DNA from: Dinochytrium kinnereticum
Taxonomy: Eukaryota > Chytridiomycota > Chytridiomycetes > Chytridiales > Chytridiaceae
DNA length: 56,438 nt
Assembly (NCBI GenBank): GCA_027604005.1
Contig: JADGJT010000125.1
Location: 1-56,438, forward strand
Direction: 5' to 3'
Every line of letters starts with the position of its first letter. Position 1 is the stretch's first letter. The notes below the pieces were generated by a model. That model saw only the letters and a list, made by a program, of their open reading frames with translations. It ran no database searches and was not told the DNA's origin. Made by a program: the position numbers and the translations under genes. Shown piece by piece: positions 26,677-40,900 of the stretch.

Positions 26677-28899
26677 CTACACAAAAAATCTTGTATCAAC
26701 GCCATTGCTAAAATCCCAAACGATGATTCTCTGCAAATAGTCCATTTAGAAAAACCAAAACTCAAACAGCAAAATTTCTTCACCTGATCCTGGCTACAGC
26801 TCACAATCTTCGTATCATTAAACTGCAACTTGAACACCCGACTCGTATGCCCCCCGTCTTTCAGATCAAGCAAGAGATTGCCAGATTTAAAGTCCCAGAC
26901 TTTGAGGGTTTTATCGTAGGATCCAGAAACCACTCTCCCTCGACTGAATTGGAGGGTACGCACGAGCTCGGTGTGCCCAGTCAAGGTGTTCAGTTGGGCC
27001 CCAGTGTGGACGTCCCAGATTTTAATGGTCTTATTGATAAAAAAAAGGACAAAAAATGTTAAGGTGCGAGTTTTTTTTAAAAAATTTTTTATATGGATGG
27101 CCATTGACTTACCCTATCTGCTCCCACGCGATGGGTTGAAGGATTTGAATCAAGAGATCAGTACAAATGAAATGATTAAGACTTCTTCCAGAAAAAAGAA
27201 TGTTTACGTCTCTAACCTGACGATCCAGATATGATCACGTCCCCATCAAACTGAACGCAAGCAATTCCCCTTGTATGTCCCGTAAGCGTTTTCAATAGCT
27301 CCCCAGTCTCCATATTCCAGATTTTGATATTCCGATCCCCACTCGCTGATACCACCAACCCATTCTTAAATTGTATAGCATTAACGGCAGCTCGATGACC
27401 TCTCAACGTTCGTATAAGTTCTCCGGTTTGTGTGTTCCATATCTTGACCGTCTTATCTTTACTGCAACTCACGGTACTGGTATTGTCAAAACGAAGGTTT
27501 AAAACGGATTCAGTGTGGCCGATAAGGTTGCGGAGTATATGGCCATCTTTGATGCTCCAAAGAATAATGGTTGCATCGGATGAACCGCTGACGATGTAGT
27601 CTGGGTTGTATTGGAGGCAGAGGACGGAGGCGCGATGACCCTGGAGGGTCATTTGGCAAGAGCCGGTTTTCATGTTCCATATTTTGATTGAATCTTATAA
27701 TTTGTGAAGAGGAAAATGCGAAGATTAGTTTAAATACTGGCAATAATGAAGTAGACCTACGATCACGAGATCCGCTGATGATCTTATCTTCATCGAATTG
27801 AAGGCAATACACAAAATCCTCATGTCCTGAAAACTCCCGTACGACGTAGTTCCCAGTCAACCAATTCGACTCCAAGCAAACACGTTGGAAATAGATGAAC
27901 TTCCAATCGAGCTTCCTCGAAACATCATCGAACTCATGAGACCGTTCCATCGTCTCTAATGTGTGCTTGGATTTTCTCAGAGTATTCAGAGCGAGGATCT
28001 TTTCAGCGTACTGAGATGTGCTGGATGCTGGTAGTGTGCTGCTTTCAGATTGAATATTGCATGGGACTTCGTCGAAATCATTGGCTACTTGGATCGACAC
28101 TGGGCTTTCAACGACTTTTCCGCTTGATGATGATGAAGCTGAAATAGATACTGCGTTTGGAGGCGTAACGTCACCACCAGCTAACATCAGTGTTAGAATG
28201 CACTTATGAGGACGTATTATTGTCAAAATTACCATTATGTTCATCTCGCGCTAACTCCTCAAATCTATCAATCCCCTCATCGTACGATCCGCCTTGATCA
28301 ATTTCAACATCAGCTGAGCTGGCCGTGCTTGCAGCCAGATCGTCTTCCACGCCACCGCCTTGCCGGTTCTTCACCTCCCCCAAAGGTACCTTTGGCTTCG
28401 GGATTGCCCAAGACCCCTTCGGATGCTTTTCAGCCAAACCCAGCAACTGCAGTGAAGTCAAAGAGGCCAAATACGACTCATTAACGGCCCAACCGTTTCG
28501 ATAATAAAGCGTCCTCCATATAGCATGGTCAGATGTGACCTGTTTCCATTTTTTGCTGACAGATGATGCTCTTCCGATCGTTGCTGCATCGGTTAAGCTG
28601 AGGACGTGGATGGCGAGTTCATGAGGTAGAAGAGCTATGAAATCTCGTTTTAGAAGTGGATCGAGGCGGTTTCTTATGGATGCGAGGGTTGATGATGATA
28701 CCGTGAGGAGTAGCTGGTAAGCAAATTCTGTCCAGCACAAGTAAAGGTGAGCTACTACGCCCCACACCTTGCCGCCTTCGTTACCTCCTCTCTGCTCATC
28801 AGTCCAGCCAGGCTCATCCACGAATCCCTCGTCGGTGGTAAAGTCGTGAGCGCAGCGCCGTAGGGACTCGACCAGCTGCTTTTTGAGGTATTCTGTCAT
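26677..28899 (-). CDS. F-box and seven-WD40-repeat protein (SCF substrate receptor)
   Basis: The layout is that of an SCF ubiquitin-ligase receptor: an F-box that binds Skp1 and a WD40 propeller that binds a substrate degron. The first exon carries the F-box (LLPHELAIHVLSLTDAATIG, VSKKWKQVTSD, WRTLYYRNGW). A Ser/Asp-rich linker follows, then WKFIYFQRVCLESNW and seven repeats with GHEDFVYCLQFDEDKIISGS, GHRASVLCLQYNPDYIVSGS, GHTESVLNLRF, GHRAAVNAIQF, GHTRGIACVQF, GHTELVRTLQF and GHTSRVFKLQF. It closes with IIVWDFSNG. Met30/Pof1, FBXW1 and FBXW7 types share this plan, and I cannot choose between them. The start is the ATG at 28899. It lies 95 bases downstream of the dynein gene, same strand. Confidence 0.9.
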
Positions 28900-28959
28900 G
28901 TTGCACAAAGGCAGCGTCGTTGGTTGGGAGTTTTGACGCGGGTGTCGAGTCTCAACAGA

Positions 28960-28965
28960 TTTATT
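28960..28965 (-). terminator. Poly(A) signal of the dynein heavy chain gene
   Basis: The minus strand reads AATAAA about 30 bases after the dynein stop codon and 60 bases before the F-box start. Confidence 0.5.
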
Positions 28966-28994
28966 TTCACTTTACAACAGCATGTACATGACTT

Positions 28995-31900
28995 CTACCA
29001 GCCTGAGCCTAATGATGAAACGAGAGCTACACCGCGCTTAACCCAGTGAGACTGGAGCTGGTCGGACGGGAGCTCTATTGTGAGAACGTAGTTGGTCGAG
29101 TGGCCCGTTGTCGACAGCGTACCTGCGAAGGATCAAACAAGTAAGGACATCATAGTAAAAGAAAAGTAAAGAGTGAAGCGGGAAGGAGAGATAGAAGAAA
29201 ATAAAACTCACCAGCTCGCGTAAGGGTCTTGTAGACAGGGCAGTCGTAGATACCGGCTTCGGGCTTCTTTCTGTTGGCTTTCGGGAGAAGCCACAAAACA
29301 CTCATTTCTGTGTATAGCTCCTTAGGTCGACTCTCTGCAAGCACTTTTCTAGTGCTATCCCATCGTGCACCTTCGAGGAAAAGCCCACGAATGTAACATC
29401 CATCTGAAGGCTTTACGTGAAGGTCCTCCCCTCTCATGTCTATCACCTTGAAATCGAAAGCCAACACGTCGATCGAGACCACGTACTTCCTTGCAAAGTT
29501 TTGCAAGGTGCCTGTGAGGAAAGCTTGCGGGAAGAAGAATCCTGAGATCCAGAACACGACAGGGATACCATTGTCTATCCACTTTTGAATGAAGTCGCAT
29601 CGAGCAATAAGGTCCAGAACCCATGAGGAAAGAGTTTTCAGTGATGGGTATGCTTTTGCAGCCCATGCAACTGGAACTTGGTTGATGTACATGTTATTGC
29701 ACATTGTTTCCAATGATTCCGACATGACCACGAGACCTTTTAATGCCTTTAGAAGCTCGATGATGCTGGAGTGAATGGCGGCTAGGAGCCTGTTATAGCG
29801 AATGACCTCCTGGATCAACACAGTAGACATTGATTCCTTGTATTCAATAGGGTACTTTCTTAAGACTTCCTCCATAGAGAATGGTTTGGGGACCCGATTT
29901 TGAATTGTAAGCGCTGTCTCTGCTAGCTGATCTTCTCTCGTCTTTCCTGATGAACTTTTGGATGCTTTTGGCATCAAATTCAAGAGAATCTCAAACAAAG
30001 TGTAGGTCTCCTTCTGTGCGAAAGTGATATTGGCGTTCTCGTGCATGGAGAAAATCTCGGTGTTTTCATCGATAGGTAGGCCTTTGATGTAGTTTTTATA
30101 GGACAGCCATGAGTCTGCTGGTATCGAGTAGTATATGTCTGAGAAGGAGAATCTGTATCCATCGTCCAGAACTTTTGGCGTATAATAGTCTTCTAGAATA
30201 TTCATAATCAACCGTCTATCCCAGTCGTCTGTGACTCGTCCTCCATAATTGATTTCGCCTACGGTATATTTTAACACTTTAAAGGGAATCTCGTTGTATT
30301 CCTCCAAGAACATTTTAAGTTGTCGGATGCATATGCGAAGATCTCCGTCAGCTAAAGTTTTCAGTTTAGTAAAACGGGCTTCATTCGAAGACAGTATGAT
30401 AAAGCCATTCGAAAAATAAAGATGTGAAGATATAAGAGATAGAACAAATTACTTACTGAATTCGTAAGGAATATTCCACCCAAGTGCACCAAACTTTCGA
30501 CGTTCCTGAATAACAGCGTGAAAGAAAGTCAAAGCGAATAAAAGCTTTTTCCACTCTCTTGGCTTCCCACAGTTCGTCAAAAAGTCTTCTGTAAAGGTCG
30601 AATACGTCCGCATCAAGTTCGCTTTAATCCCGTTAGGTGGTTCGATGGTCATCTTCACACCGTTTTGCAAGATAGTTACAGGGAACTTGGGTGTTGGCAT
30701 TGACGTGAGCCAAAGTCTAAAGTCGCGATGGACTTTATCGAGGGTAATCCCGTCAATGACACGGTCGAGACTAGGCATCCATGATGGCGCCAAGTGACAG
30801 TTTTGTAGTAGGACCCAGAGACCACGCTCCATTCCTTCCTTGATTAAAGCCTCTGCCCGTGGGCCCTGACCTTGTCCAAGAGACACGCCAGTTAGTTTCT
30901 TTGAGAATCTCATCTCTTCAGCGAATTTATACAGTGAGCTGGCGGGATCAGCACCCGGAGACAGCACGAAGATCAGAGGCACTACCGCGCTGGATTCTTT
31001 GTAAACTACGGCTAAGTCGGAAGTTTGAGGTTCCACAAATCTGTCTCCAAGTTGATCTGCAACAAAATCTTGAATAGACGAAGTTACTCTATCCGCACGT
31101 AAGCAACGAAGAACTAGAATTTTCTGGAATGAATTCAGTCCATCATTCCATCTTCCAGGCAATTTCTCTCTGTGTGGGTTTTGACTATCAAAGACTACGC
31201 GATAGCTATCAATAAAATCAACAAAGTCAAGTTCGAAATTGCTAAAGTTCGGAAGAGTTGAAAGCGCAAGAACCTCTGCCCACGATCTTTGAGAGAGCCA
31301 GTCCGATGCAGGGTTTTGAAGTTTTTTCTCTGCACTTGACGTAGCTCCGGTGAGCAGGAACTTCCACTCGTCAAGATCAATTTTATCATCATTCATCAAG
31401 ATTCTGATGGCGAGTAGGAAGGAGAACAAGAGCTTGTGCTTTTCGAAAAGTGACCGACACACATTAGAAAATAGCGAGAAGGTAAAGTAGTCGTTGATGT
31501 TACGAATCCTCTGGTCGATATCATCAGATTTCTCAGAGTGCGATATTGCCGAAATGAAGAGGTTCATGAACCATCCCAGGGAATACTGATACATAGGATC
31601 AATATTGGCAAGCTCAGTGATGCAGAAGAATAAAATCCTCGTCCTGATAGCCACAGGCGTGTACTTGTTACGGATAAAATCAATGTCTTTTTCGGTTTGT
31701 TCCGCGATAACAACTTTGCTTTGAATCTCCTCGGATGTCTCCTTCGATGCCGCTAGCGTCTCAATCAGCCGCTCATCATCAACAGGACTTCCTTGTACAG
31801 ACGAGAGTAGGTAGAGAATCTTGTCCTCAATATCCTTTAGTTCCTTTTTCATTTGTGCGTTATTAATGGTAAGTTGACTCTTGGCTTCTTCAAGATCGGG

Positions 31901-34900
31901 TCTTTCGTTAGCAACGACTAACGCCAAAAGCTGGTCTTCTAAGCCGCTAGGGGCCAGCGTAAAGTTCAGCAGAGTAACTGTTGCTGAAGTTTCGGGAGAG
32001 TAGTGGGGGTTGGGAAGCTTAGTTGTGATGTAGAATTTGAAGTCCTCGTGGTAAGGAAGAATACTGTCTCCAACTTTAATGACAGTATTACCGCCTTGCT
32101 TATAAGTCTGTCTTAAAAGGATTGGCTCCAGCGCCGGGTCTAGCTTTTCTTCGACGTTCTCAAGCAAAACAGGCTTTCCGAACCGAATGCCGTTCTCTAG
32201 GGTACGGAGGAAATCTCTGTCTGTCAGCTTAATAATGTCAAGCTGATTATCCTTCTCCATATTTCTAATCCATTTATTGGCCTGTCCCTGGGGATCAATA
32301 AGCAACGGCCAACGTCGCGAATTTTGCACAATAATCGCATTGTCTCTTGAGAGGGCATCCCTTGGCAGGCCTGAAAGCTCCCATTCTCTTAACTTAACCT
32401 GATCACCGAGAGTATCCCAAAGGGAGTTAACCTCGGAGTGAGGTATCTTCAGGCGAAGCAGGCTCCCGTTCCATTCCTTTAGCAAAGACGCTCTGTACTC
32501 GGCAGTGAATGAGCCTAGATAGGCGATTGCACCACTAGCAAGAAGAATATCGCCAATAACATTAGTAATCTTAGTATCAAGCTGGTCAATAGTCAAAGCC
32601 CATCGTTGCTTTTCTCCTCCGAGACCCGAGATCAGCTTGCCAGCACGACTAAGTTTCACGTTACACTCCTCTACCTTGCGCGAAAGCTCCTCTTTCTTTG
32701 CAACTGATTCTGTGTATCGTTTCTCCATTTCTTTGATGTTGATTTCGGCCTCCTTCATCTTCTTCTTCAGCTCGGCGAGCATTTTCAGGGTTGTCTCTAA
32801 AGATTCCTGTGCTTCCTGAAGCCTCGCTCTTTTCGGGGCTACTGTTTTGGAGACCCAGTAGTATTTCTCCATCGCTCGCACCCACTGACACATTGAAGTG
32901 GCAGCTTTTGAGACTCGGGATATAACACTGACTTGGAATTCGGGAGAATCGATGTATGGCTTGATTTTCGTGACAACATTTTCGGGGATGTTATCCTTGT
33001 CAAAGTTCATAAGAGAGTCTAAGAACTTTTGAGGATCCGCGAGGAGAGCTGAAATAAATTAGAAAAGTCCCCCTAAGAAGCTTCTGCCTACCTCTGCCCG
33101 GTTCCCAATAATCATCAACTTTCTTGCCTACTTTATCACTATCAACCTTCTTCGGTTTAATTCCTTTCATGATACAAATAGCCTCAATGACAAGCTTAAC
33201 ACCCTCAGGAGGCCTTTGCATACTGCGGACTTCAATAATATCGTTCTTGGAAAGCGAGTTAAGTGATTCGACGGCGGCGTCTAAAGCAGGCAGGGCTTCG
33301 TCAAGGTCCCTCTTCGCATCTTCAGCGATCATCTTTGTCTCCTCCGCTTTCTTCGAGGCCGAGGCTTCCTCCTTTACAACAGCTTCTTTCATTTCTTCAG
33401 CCTTCACCTTGTCCACCGCGATTTTCTTCATAGCGTATTCAGTTTCTTGGGATGTCTGCAGGAGCATCGGCTGCATAGCCTCGAGCTCTTCCTGTAGAAT
33501 CTCTACTTCCTTTGTAGCATTTAAAAGCTTCTCAAGACCGGTGGCCGTTCGCTTTCGCAATGCAAGAAGCTCGTTTCTCTTCTTATCTAAGAGACGTTTA
33601 TACAACCCTAAAAGCTCAAGGTAACTTTTAGGAGTTACGTAGTTGTTACGATTCAATTCATTCTTGTACTTGATGCATCCAGCTCTCACAGACTCATGCA
33701 TGAATACGCAAAGATTCACGATACCATCGATGATTTGCTCGGATCCAATGTCGGAGACATCTACGAAAAGAAAATCAATTACGAAGTTAAACACTGGACC
33801 TACCAGCAATTGAGTTTGCGGCCACTGAGCGCAAAGCCTCCTCGGGCCATGTTGAGAACCAGTCGATAGTACAGCAATTAACAAGGGATGGGAACATACG
33901 CAGACGAGTTCTGAAAGCGTCACCAATGGGACTCATGCATATAATGAGGTGAAGGTTCGTCCTCACCCTAGTAACGTATAATGCAAAAAGATTCTCGCGA
34001 TTAGGGACTATTGCAAGATCCATAGCTAGAGGCCTCATAGCGTTCATGATTCGGTCCATTTCCTCATTAGTGTAGATGTTGGGTACGTCACCTCCATTAA
34101 GAATGTTATTTACGTCTTCCAAACATGACTCTGACACGATTTGCGTATCGCAGTACAAGAACACGGTTGGTTTGGCATCAATTCCAGCCCAGAACATAAC
34201 CTTTTTCAAGTCGTCTTTCCATTCGGTCTGGCCATAGTTCTTATTGATCTCAATTTGGAAAAGTTCGTACTCTTCCATGAAAGTTGAAAGTCGTGATAAA
34301 GATTGACGTCCTGATCCCCCAACACCGAGTAAGAGAGCATGTCCCATAGGTGATCGGATAATTCGGCAAATTCTTGAAACATGCTCTATTGCATCCAAGA
34401 ACATAACCAGTCTCATAGGCGATGTTGTTGTGGAATTGTAATCCTCCAAATATTCTTCCGCTAGCTTCACTAGCCTCCTCATGTCTTTGATCTCCGTGTA
34501 AACCTTGGGGTCGGCACCCGGCGTCATGTAATCACCGTATAAGAGAGGCTCGTTTGTAACAACCTCCGGCCAGCTTAGCTGTAACTGGTCAAGCATTGTG
34601 TCTTTAACCAAACCCAGGAACCATGACTTATCATGATTATCTACCAAGCGATCCTGGAAAACCCGCATGCACTCATGGACCCAGAGCCGAACAATATCAG
34701 TTTCAATATTGACTGTCTTAACGTCGGCCGACAAAACCCCTTGCACCACTTTTGACAAATCTCTTAAGTTGAAAGTGTAGTGCGATTTGGCTGGAGTAGG
34801 AAGTAACTCTGCCCTGATGGTATTGTAGATGATGATGGATGCTTGAACGATTTGGTCAGTCCTCCGAGAGATTTCAGGAGGGAACTTTTGAAGGAAAGAA

Positions 34901-37900
34901 CCTAAGATCGTTGTGAAAATACGAGCTAGTGACTCGTTTTCCATCTCGACAAAGGAGATAAGATTGAAGTGACGAGTGAAACGCGTTGTAACAGGGTTTC
35001 TTCCACCACCTGGAGGTCCCATAGCACTGATGAAGGTCAAATCGACCACCTCCATGAACTTTCCAACGTTTTTCCTATCATACCAGCCTAAAAAATGAAG
35101 TTACAAGGTGAAGAGACCGTATTAACTGACCTCCGCAGTCCATCCATTGTCGAAGCAATTCAACTGGGGGCTGAGCACCGCAAATGTCCAACATGGGCAT
35201 ATTCAAATCATCGACAAAGAGAATGTACTTTTTGCCAACAGGTGGTCCATACACTCCCTTTCTTCTCTTTTCAAGTTTCGAGTCAATCAAGTCTTGGGTT
35301 TGATTCGCACTGGTTCTTGCAGAGAAGTTAAATATCAAAGGAGTAAAGTTCTGGTCCATGCCACGCATGATTTTGTCTTGGATAGCCACGGATTTTCCTG
35401 TTCCAGTTGGTCCAGTGCATAGCACATGACAGCCATTGTGAAGAAGAATATGCAAGAGGAAAGTGTTTCGGATGGTATCCATGGTAGGAACTATGACGTC
35501 TTGGTAGTTTTTGGTATTGATTTGGAACTCTGGAGCGAAGGACATCCAGTTAATCCACACCTTTTTCTCTTGGTCAAATACGTAGTCATACACCGAGCCT
35601 TCGAAGGGGAAGTTGATAGCGGGGGGGCGTCGAGTCATGTAATCACGTAGCCACCCATCGAACTTTCTTCGAGCCTCTGCATCGGCTGTAGCACCAACGG
35701 ACCATATCAGAGAAAACAGGAAGAAAGGTTCCATAAGTTCGGCGAAAGAATTAACCCGGTCACTGGCTTGGCCTTGAGGTGGAGAAGATGGATCATTTTC
35801 CGCGTCGATATAAGGCTTGATAAGGCAAGACGTTATTTTCATTAGGCTTTGACTTAGGTTTCCGTCGGTTGTTGGCACAGGCTCCTTAACATTTTTACGA
35901 AGGAAGTACAAGGCTGGTGCAAGATAGTATTCAAACAAAGGACTCAGCAGCGATCGAAAAATAGAAGCAAAGTGAGCTGGAAGAATTTGCTCTTGCTGTG
36001 AGAGCCACGATTTTATAAGGGGCGAAACTCCCAAAGCCCCGGGCTCCATGTAGATCATACCGCAGCGGGACACTGTAGCAGGTGATGCGTATGCGAGATT
36101 TTCAACCTCAAACATCATTGTTTGGGTATTGGCCATCTTGATGATTTCTCCTGAACTAAGACACAACTTTTTGTTATCGTCCAGAAGCGTGTTCATACTC
36201 TCAACCCAAACGGCGTCCACAGGTCCGTCAAACACGTACCACTTTTTATCAGTAGTTGTGTCCTCAACACCTTCCCTCATTAGGCAGGAAAGAATTCCGT
36301 CAGTCCATTCGTGTGTTTGCTGATCAAACTCTCCGTACAGTTGACCCATAGTAATGGATTTGGGATTTAGGACGTGAACTCTGACCTTCTCGAAATTCTT
36401 TCCATTTGGAGCCTTTCGTCCTTGCAAGATGGACAAGGCGCGAGAAAGAACCCTTAGGCAACTTGTCTTCCCACCACCAGTAGGTCCGACAAGCATAAGT
36501 CCGTGCCGAACAACTGTAGTTTCATAAAGCTGAATGCATTTCTTAATGAAGGCCTCTTCCGGTTGTAGTGTCATCTTTTCGCAGGTACGATTGATCGACT
36601 CCAGAAGCTCTCCATAATCAATCTTAGGTTGCTCTACGCCCGGGAAGAGATCTGAAATAATGCCGTTGAATAGCGGCACATCGTCGGCGAGGAACTTTGG
36701 TAAATTGCAGTCGCATAGAGCACGCAATAGAATGAGATCTTCCGGAGAGTTCGGCTGCTCTCGCTTCAAATTCCCAGCACTGGAAATGACCGTTTTCACG
36801 GCTCTCATACCAAAATCGTAGTGGTCTTGAGACGAAAGTTGTTCAGAAGATAACTTAAAGGTTGCAACCATCTTCTCGGCCAAGACTTTTGCGTTAGAGA
36901 AACCGAAGGAGAACAGACTAATTTCACCAATCATGGCGTAGTTGGGAATCATCATAGCTACAGGTCTGAATAGTGCCTTAAGGTTATCGGGAAGCTCTGT
37001 TCTACCAGCATATCCAGGGTTCATCGTAATGAAAATAGCATTCGTAGGATCCAAAGGAAGTTCTACCCCCTCAAACATGAACCGAGTCTGTCCAGCAACC
37101 GCCGCCTTTTGAATCGTGGTGATTTGCTGCGCAATAACAGAGAGCACCTCAATATCAATTCGGTTGAACTCGTCAAAGCAAGCCCATGCACCAGCCGCCG
37201 CAAGACCTTTGAAGAATTTCGCCATTGCAAGGTAATCGAGTTGGTCAGAACAGTTAAAGACGACACACTGTTTGGCCAGTGACTTGGCAAGATCTTTCAC
37301 TGTTTCTGTCTTTCCGGTTCCAGCTGGACCAGCGGGAGCGCCACCCATTCCCAAGTGCATCGCACCCGTCAGTGTAAGGAAACATCGATCGGTAAGTGGA
37401 GTGATAACCAGTCTTCCAGTGTTTCCTAAGTATTCGTAGCCATAACGGAAGTTTGCATTCACGATTTTGACCCGTAGATCATCCTCCTCCCAGTAGTATC
37501 TCAACTGTGAGATCCATTCAAAGTCGTTCTCCGAGCTTACTCCGCTATCAATCAGCTTTTTGACGACATCACGAGAATGGACGTCAATAACGATAAGATC
37601 TCCAAGAATAAGTCGGCTCAGGAATTGAAGATCCCCTCTAACCAAAGCGACGAGACCTTGAAGTTGGGAAAGAAGCCTTGCGTAGAGCCCCTTTAAGCCA
37701 GCTTGGCCAGTCTTTAAAGCTTCCGTGACTTCCTTTGTCCAGTATGTCTGACTGACGGAAAGAACAGCCTGGCCAGGCCAGTCGAGAACCCAGGCAGTTC
37801 TCTGCTTAAGGTGGTAGCAGCTCAAGCCATCCATAATAACCTTTTTGACACTCTTACGCATTTGGTCTTCGACCTTTGAAAGCCATTCTTCGACCGCACC

Positions 37901-40900
37901 TCTGGGGTAGAAAGGTTCAGCAACGCTGATTTTTTCGCCTTCGGCTGAGAAGATTGAAACGATCTTATTGTCGTCCGTGAATTCGAGGGACGCAATGTTT
38001 TCAAAGCATTTTCGTAAGTGAGGTTGAACAGCGGTAGGATCTTTTGTCTGAGATAGGATCTGTAGCAGTTCATCGTCCGATAAGAAGAAGAATCTGGGGA
38101 ATGCGATACGCTTTGACTCCAAGTACGCCGAGAGACCTTTTGAAACGAGTTCCAAAAGTTTGTTGCACTCTCGGAATGAATCAAGGAGCTTGAAGTCCGA
38201 GCAGCATTCCACAACGCCAGGCTTAGCCTTGGCTTGGCTCATTATTCTTCTCCATGTCCTGTCCATGGTAGTGAATCGCTTGCTCTCAATAGGTAGCTGG
38301 TTCACAATATCATCGGAGCCGAAGATAGGCTCCAGGTACAGCCAAGAGCGTTGGCACGTCATCCAGGCTTCCAAAACCTCTTGGACCGTTCTTAGCTTCG
38401 ATTCCCAAAGAGCGATTCTTTCCGCGAACGGTTTCTTGAAGGGAGAGAAGCTCATAGACTGTGTCATAACGATATGGTCATCCAACAACCTCACCACTTC
38501 ATCAGAAGCCTTCATAATGAATGTGCCGGTATCCTTGTACGGAATAATCTCAAGGGCAATATTCTTCCATTCCGAATCCATCTTGTCAAGGGCCGCTTCG
38601 ATAGAGTACTCCTTTCCAGCAACATCACAAACCTTTGTGATAGCATCAACTCTGTCAAGAAGCTGCATGTTGAGCAGGTCGGTGAGAGTAAATGAGGCAT
38701 CCGGGTGGATTTTGATAGTAAGCTCCTCCGAAAGTCTATCCCAGTGCCGGTCACGCATACCAGGGTTACGAAGTGCCTGGATGAGTGGAAGATAGGGTTT
38801 GAACTCTTCCATTTCATCCTTTACTTGGGTTGCAACATTGAGACATCCAGGAATCTGCTTGAAGTGCTTAACGGATTTGAACATGACTCTCCAGGCGTTG
38901 GTCAAGTTCTTTTCAACATCCTCAGCATTGAGCTCAATGAATGAACCATGGAGCCAGACGTTGCGCCACTTCATCCAATCATTTGCTGTGAGCCACAGAC
39001 TCTTGTACGGCTCGAACTCTTTCAGAAGTTGGGCGACTTCATCATAGTGAGTGACTTCTAGGTTGAATAGACGCTCCCTAGAGTTGAAGAGACTGACGAG
39101 GCTCTGGCATTCCTTCAGTTCTAAAGAAACCTTGTGAACTTCAGCAACGATCTCGGCGATTCTTGTCAGGTCGGTGTGGCGGCTGAAGTCTGAAAGAACG
39201 ATGCTGAGCTGATGGACACGCTCCTTGAAGACTTCTTGGTCTGAAGTTAAGTTTCTCATAAAAGAGGCCTCGTCAACTTCCAGCGAAGCCTCCGTCGACT
39301 TTAGCATGTCCTCAATTCGCATAGGCCACGAGTATGCCTGCCACCTAAGCCTAAAGTCCTCATTAGATTGCTCATATCGATACTTTTCAAGCAATTCGTA
39401 GTAATGGACAAGCTCAAATATCTTTGAGTTCTGGCTACGGCAGACTTCTGGGATCGTTTTCATGTACTCCCGAAGCTCGATCAGCTCCTCGATCTTTACC
39501 GGGCGGTCTTTCAGACGTGATTGGATAGCGCTGAAGGTTTGAGAGATTCCGTGGGCTATTTTAGACGCGCGCTTTGACAGAATGTCCAAAACTACACGTG
39601 CAAGATCTTTTCTCATCGCCGACCGAATGGAGTCGCAGCTAACCCAGAAAAGTCCCAAGCATATGTGGCTAGGAACGTCCTTGTCGAGCACCTCCCATTC
39701 ATGCATATGAGCAAGAATATCCGCCTCCATCTCCTCTAACGAGTGACTCTCTTCTTCGTACTCGACCGCGTACTGAGCGATATCAAGATTCAGCAGCTTC
39801 AGATGTTTATCAAACTGCCGGATATATTTTTCCAAAGGTGCCATTCCTTCCTGAAGTGCCTTTCGTAGCTTCTCTCGTTGTTTAACTATGGTAACTTCTT
39901 TACTATGCGGAATTTGAAGATTGGGTTTCGTCGCCCAAAACATTTGATCCAAAACAATGGGCTCGAGTTGAGGGAGATTCTCGACAGTTGAAAGGGCTTT
40001 GTCGAAGATAGCGAGGATAGCTGCTTCATAAGCTGCCGGATCAGTAGTGTAAATGACCTTCCCGTTTTTGAAAGTCAAGTCGATTTGAAAGAGGGGCCGT
40101 CGGCTTGAAACTTCACCACTAGCGGCTTTGTCTTTCGTCGACGTGTCCGTTATTTTAACATCATTTGTTCCAATTACATTCACGGTTTGAGAGCTTATAG
40201 AGGATATCATACGGATAAAGTCAGTGTACGAGTTCAATACCAGAGATCGAATCGAGTCTTGCATGATGAATTTAACGGACGTCATAAACTTCTTCAGCTT
40301 TGAGATCTTGTAGACTTCTAAATTGGACTCTTGCATGTTGTACCATCCTTTCCCAACATCTTTTAAGCCATTCTTAATGGTTGACTTTAATACTGGGATC
40401 CACCTGCTCAAGTTAAAAGATTGCATAATCCACACTATACTTACCCTTCTTTAAGCTGCGTTTTAACATTTTGAAGACTCTGGTTCTGCATTTGTTCAAA
40501 CTCATCGATTTTCACAATCTTGTTTATAGATGCCAAAAATAAGCTGTTGGTTAGGAGGCGGTCACATTCGATGCGAATTTTAGACATAGTGCGAACCACT
40601 TCGATTTTTGTAAGGAAGGAGACAAAACCAAAGTCTTTTTTGTTCTTTTCAAAATCAAATGAAGAAATCTGAATCTTTCCGAAACTAAACGATGTTAAGC
40701 CCTACACTCCTATTTAAACGAAGTCTTACTCTGGTGCCGTCTTTTCGACTTCCTTTTCTGGGGCCTTGAAATCGGAGAACAGGTCTCTATTTTTTGGATT
40801 CTTAACCTGATTTGTTTTTTTGAGAACGCGATTTCTTTAAGGCTTAACTAACCTCTAAGTCAAATAACTGCCTATTCATTGATCTCGAGTAATCCAAACT

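Noticed and set aside
33124..33624. Ser-rich open frame on the plus strand opposite the dynein stalk
   Set aside because: Antisense shadow of the Glu/Lys-rich coiled coil; no independent evidence.
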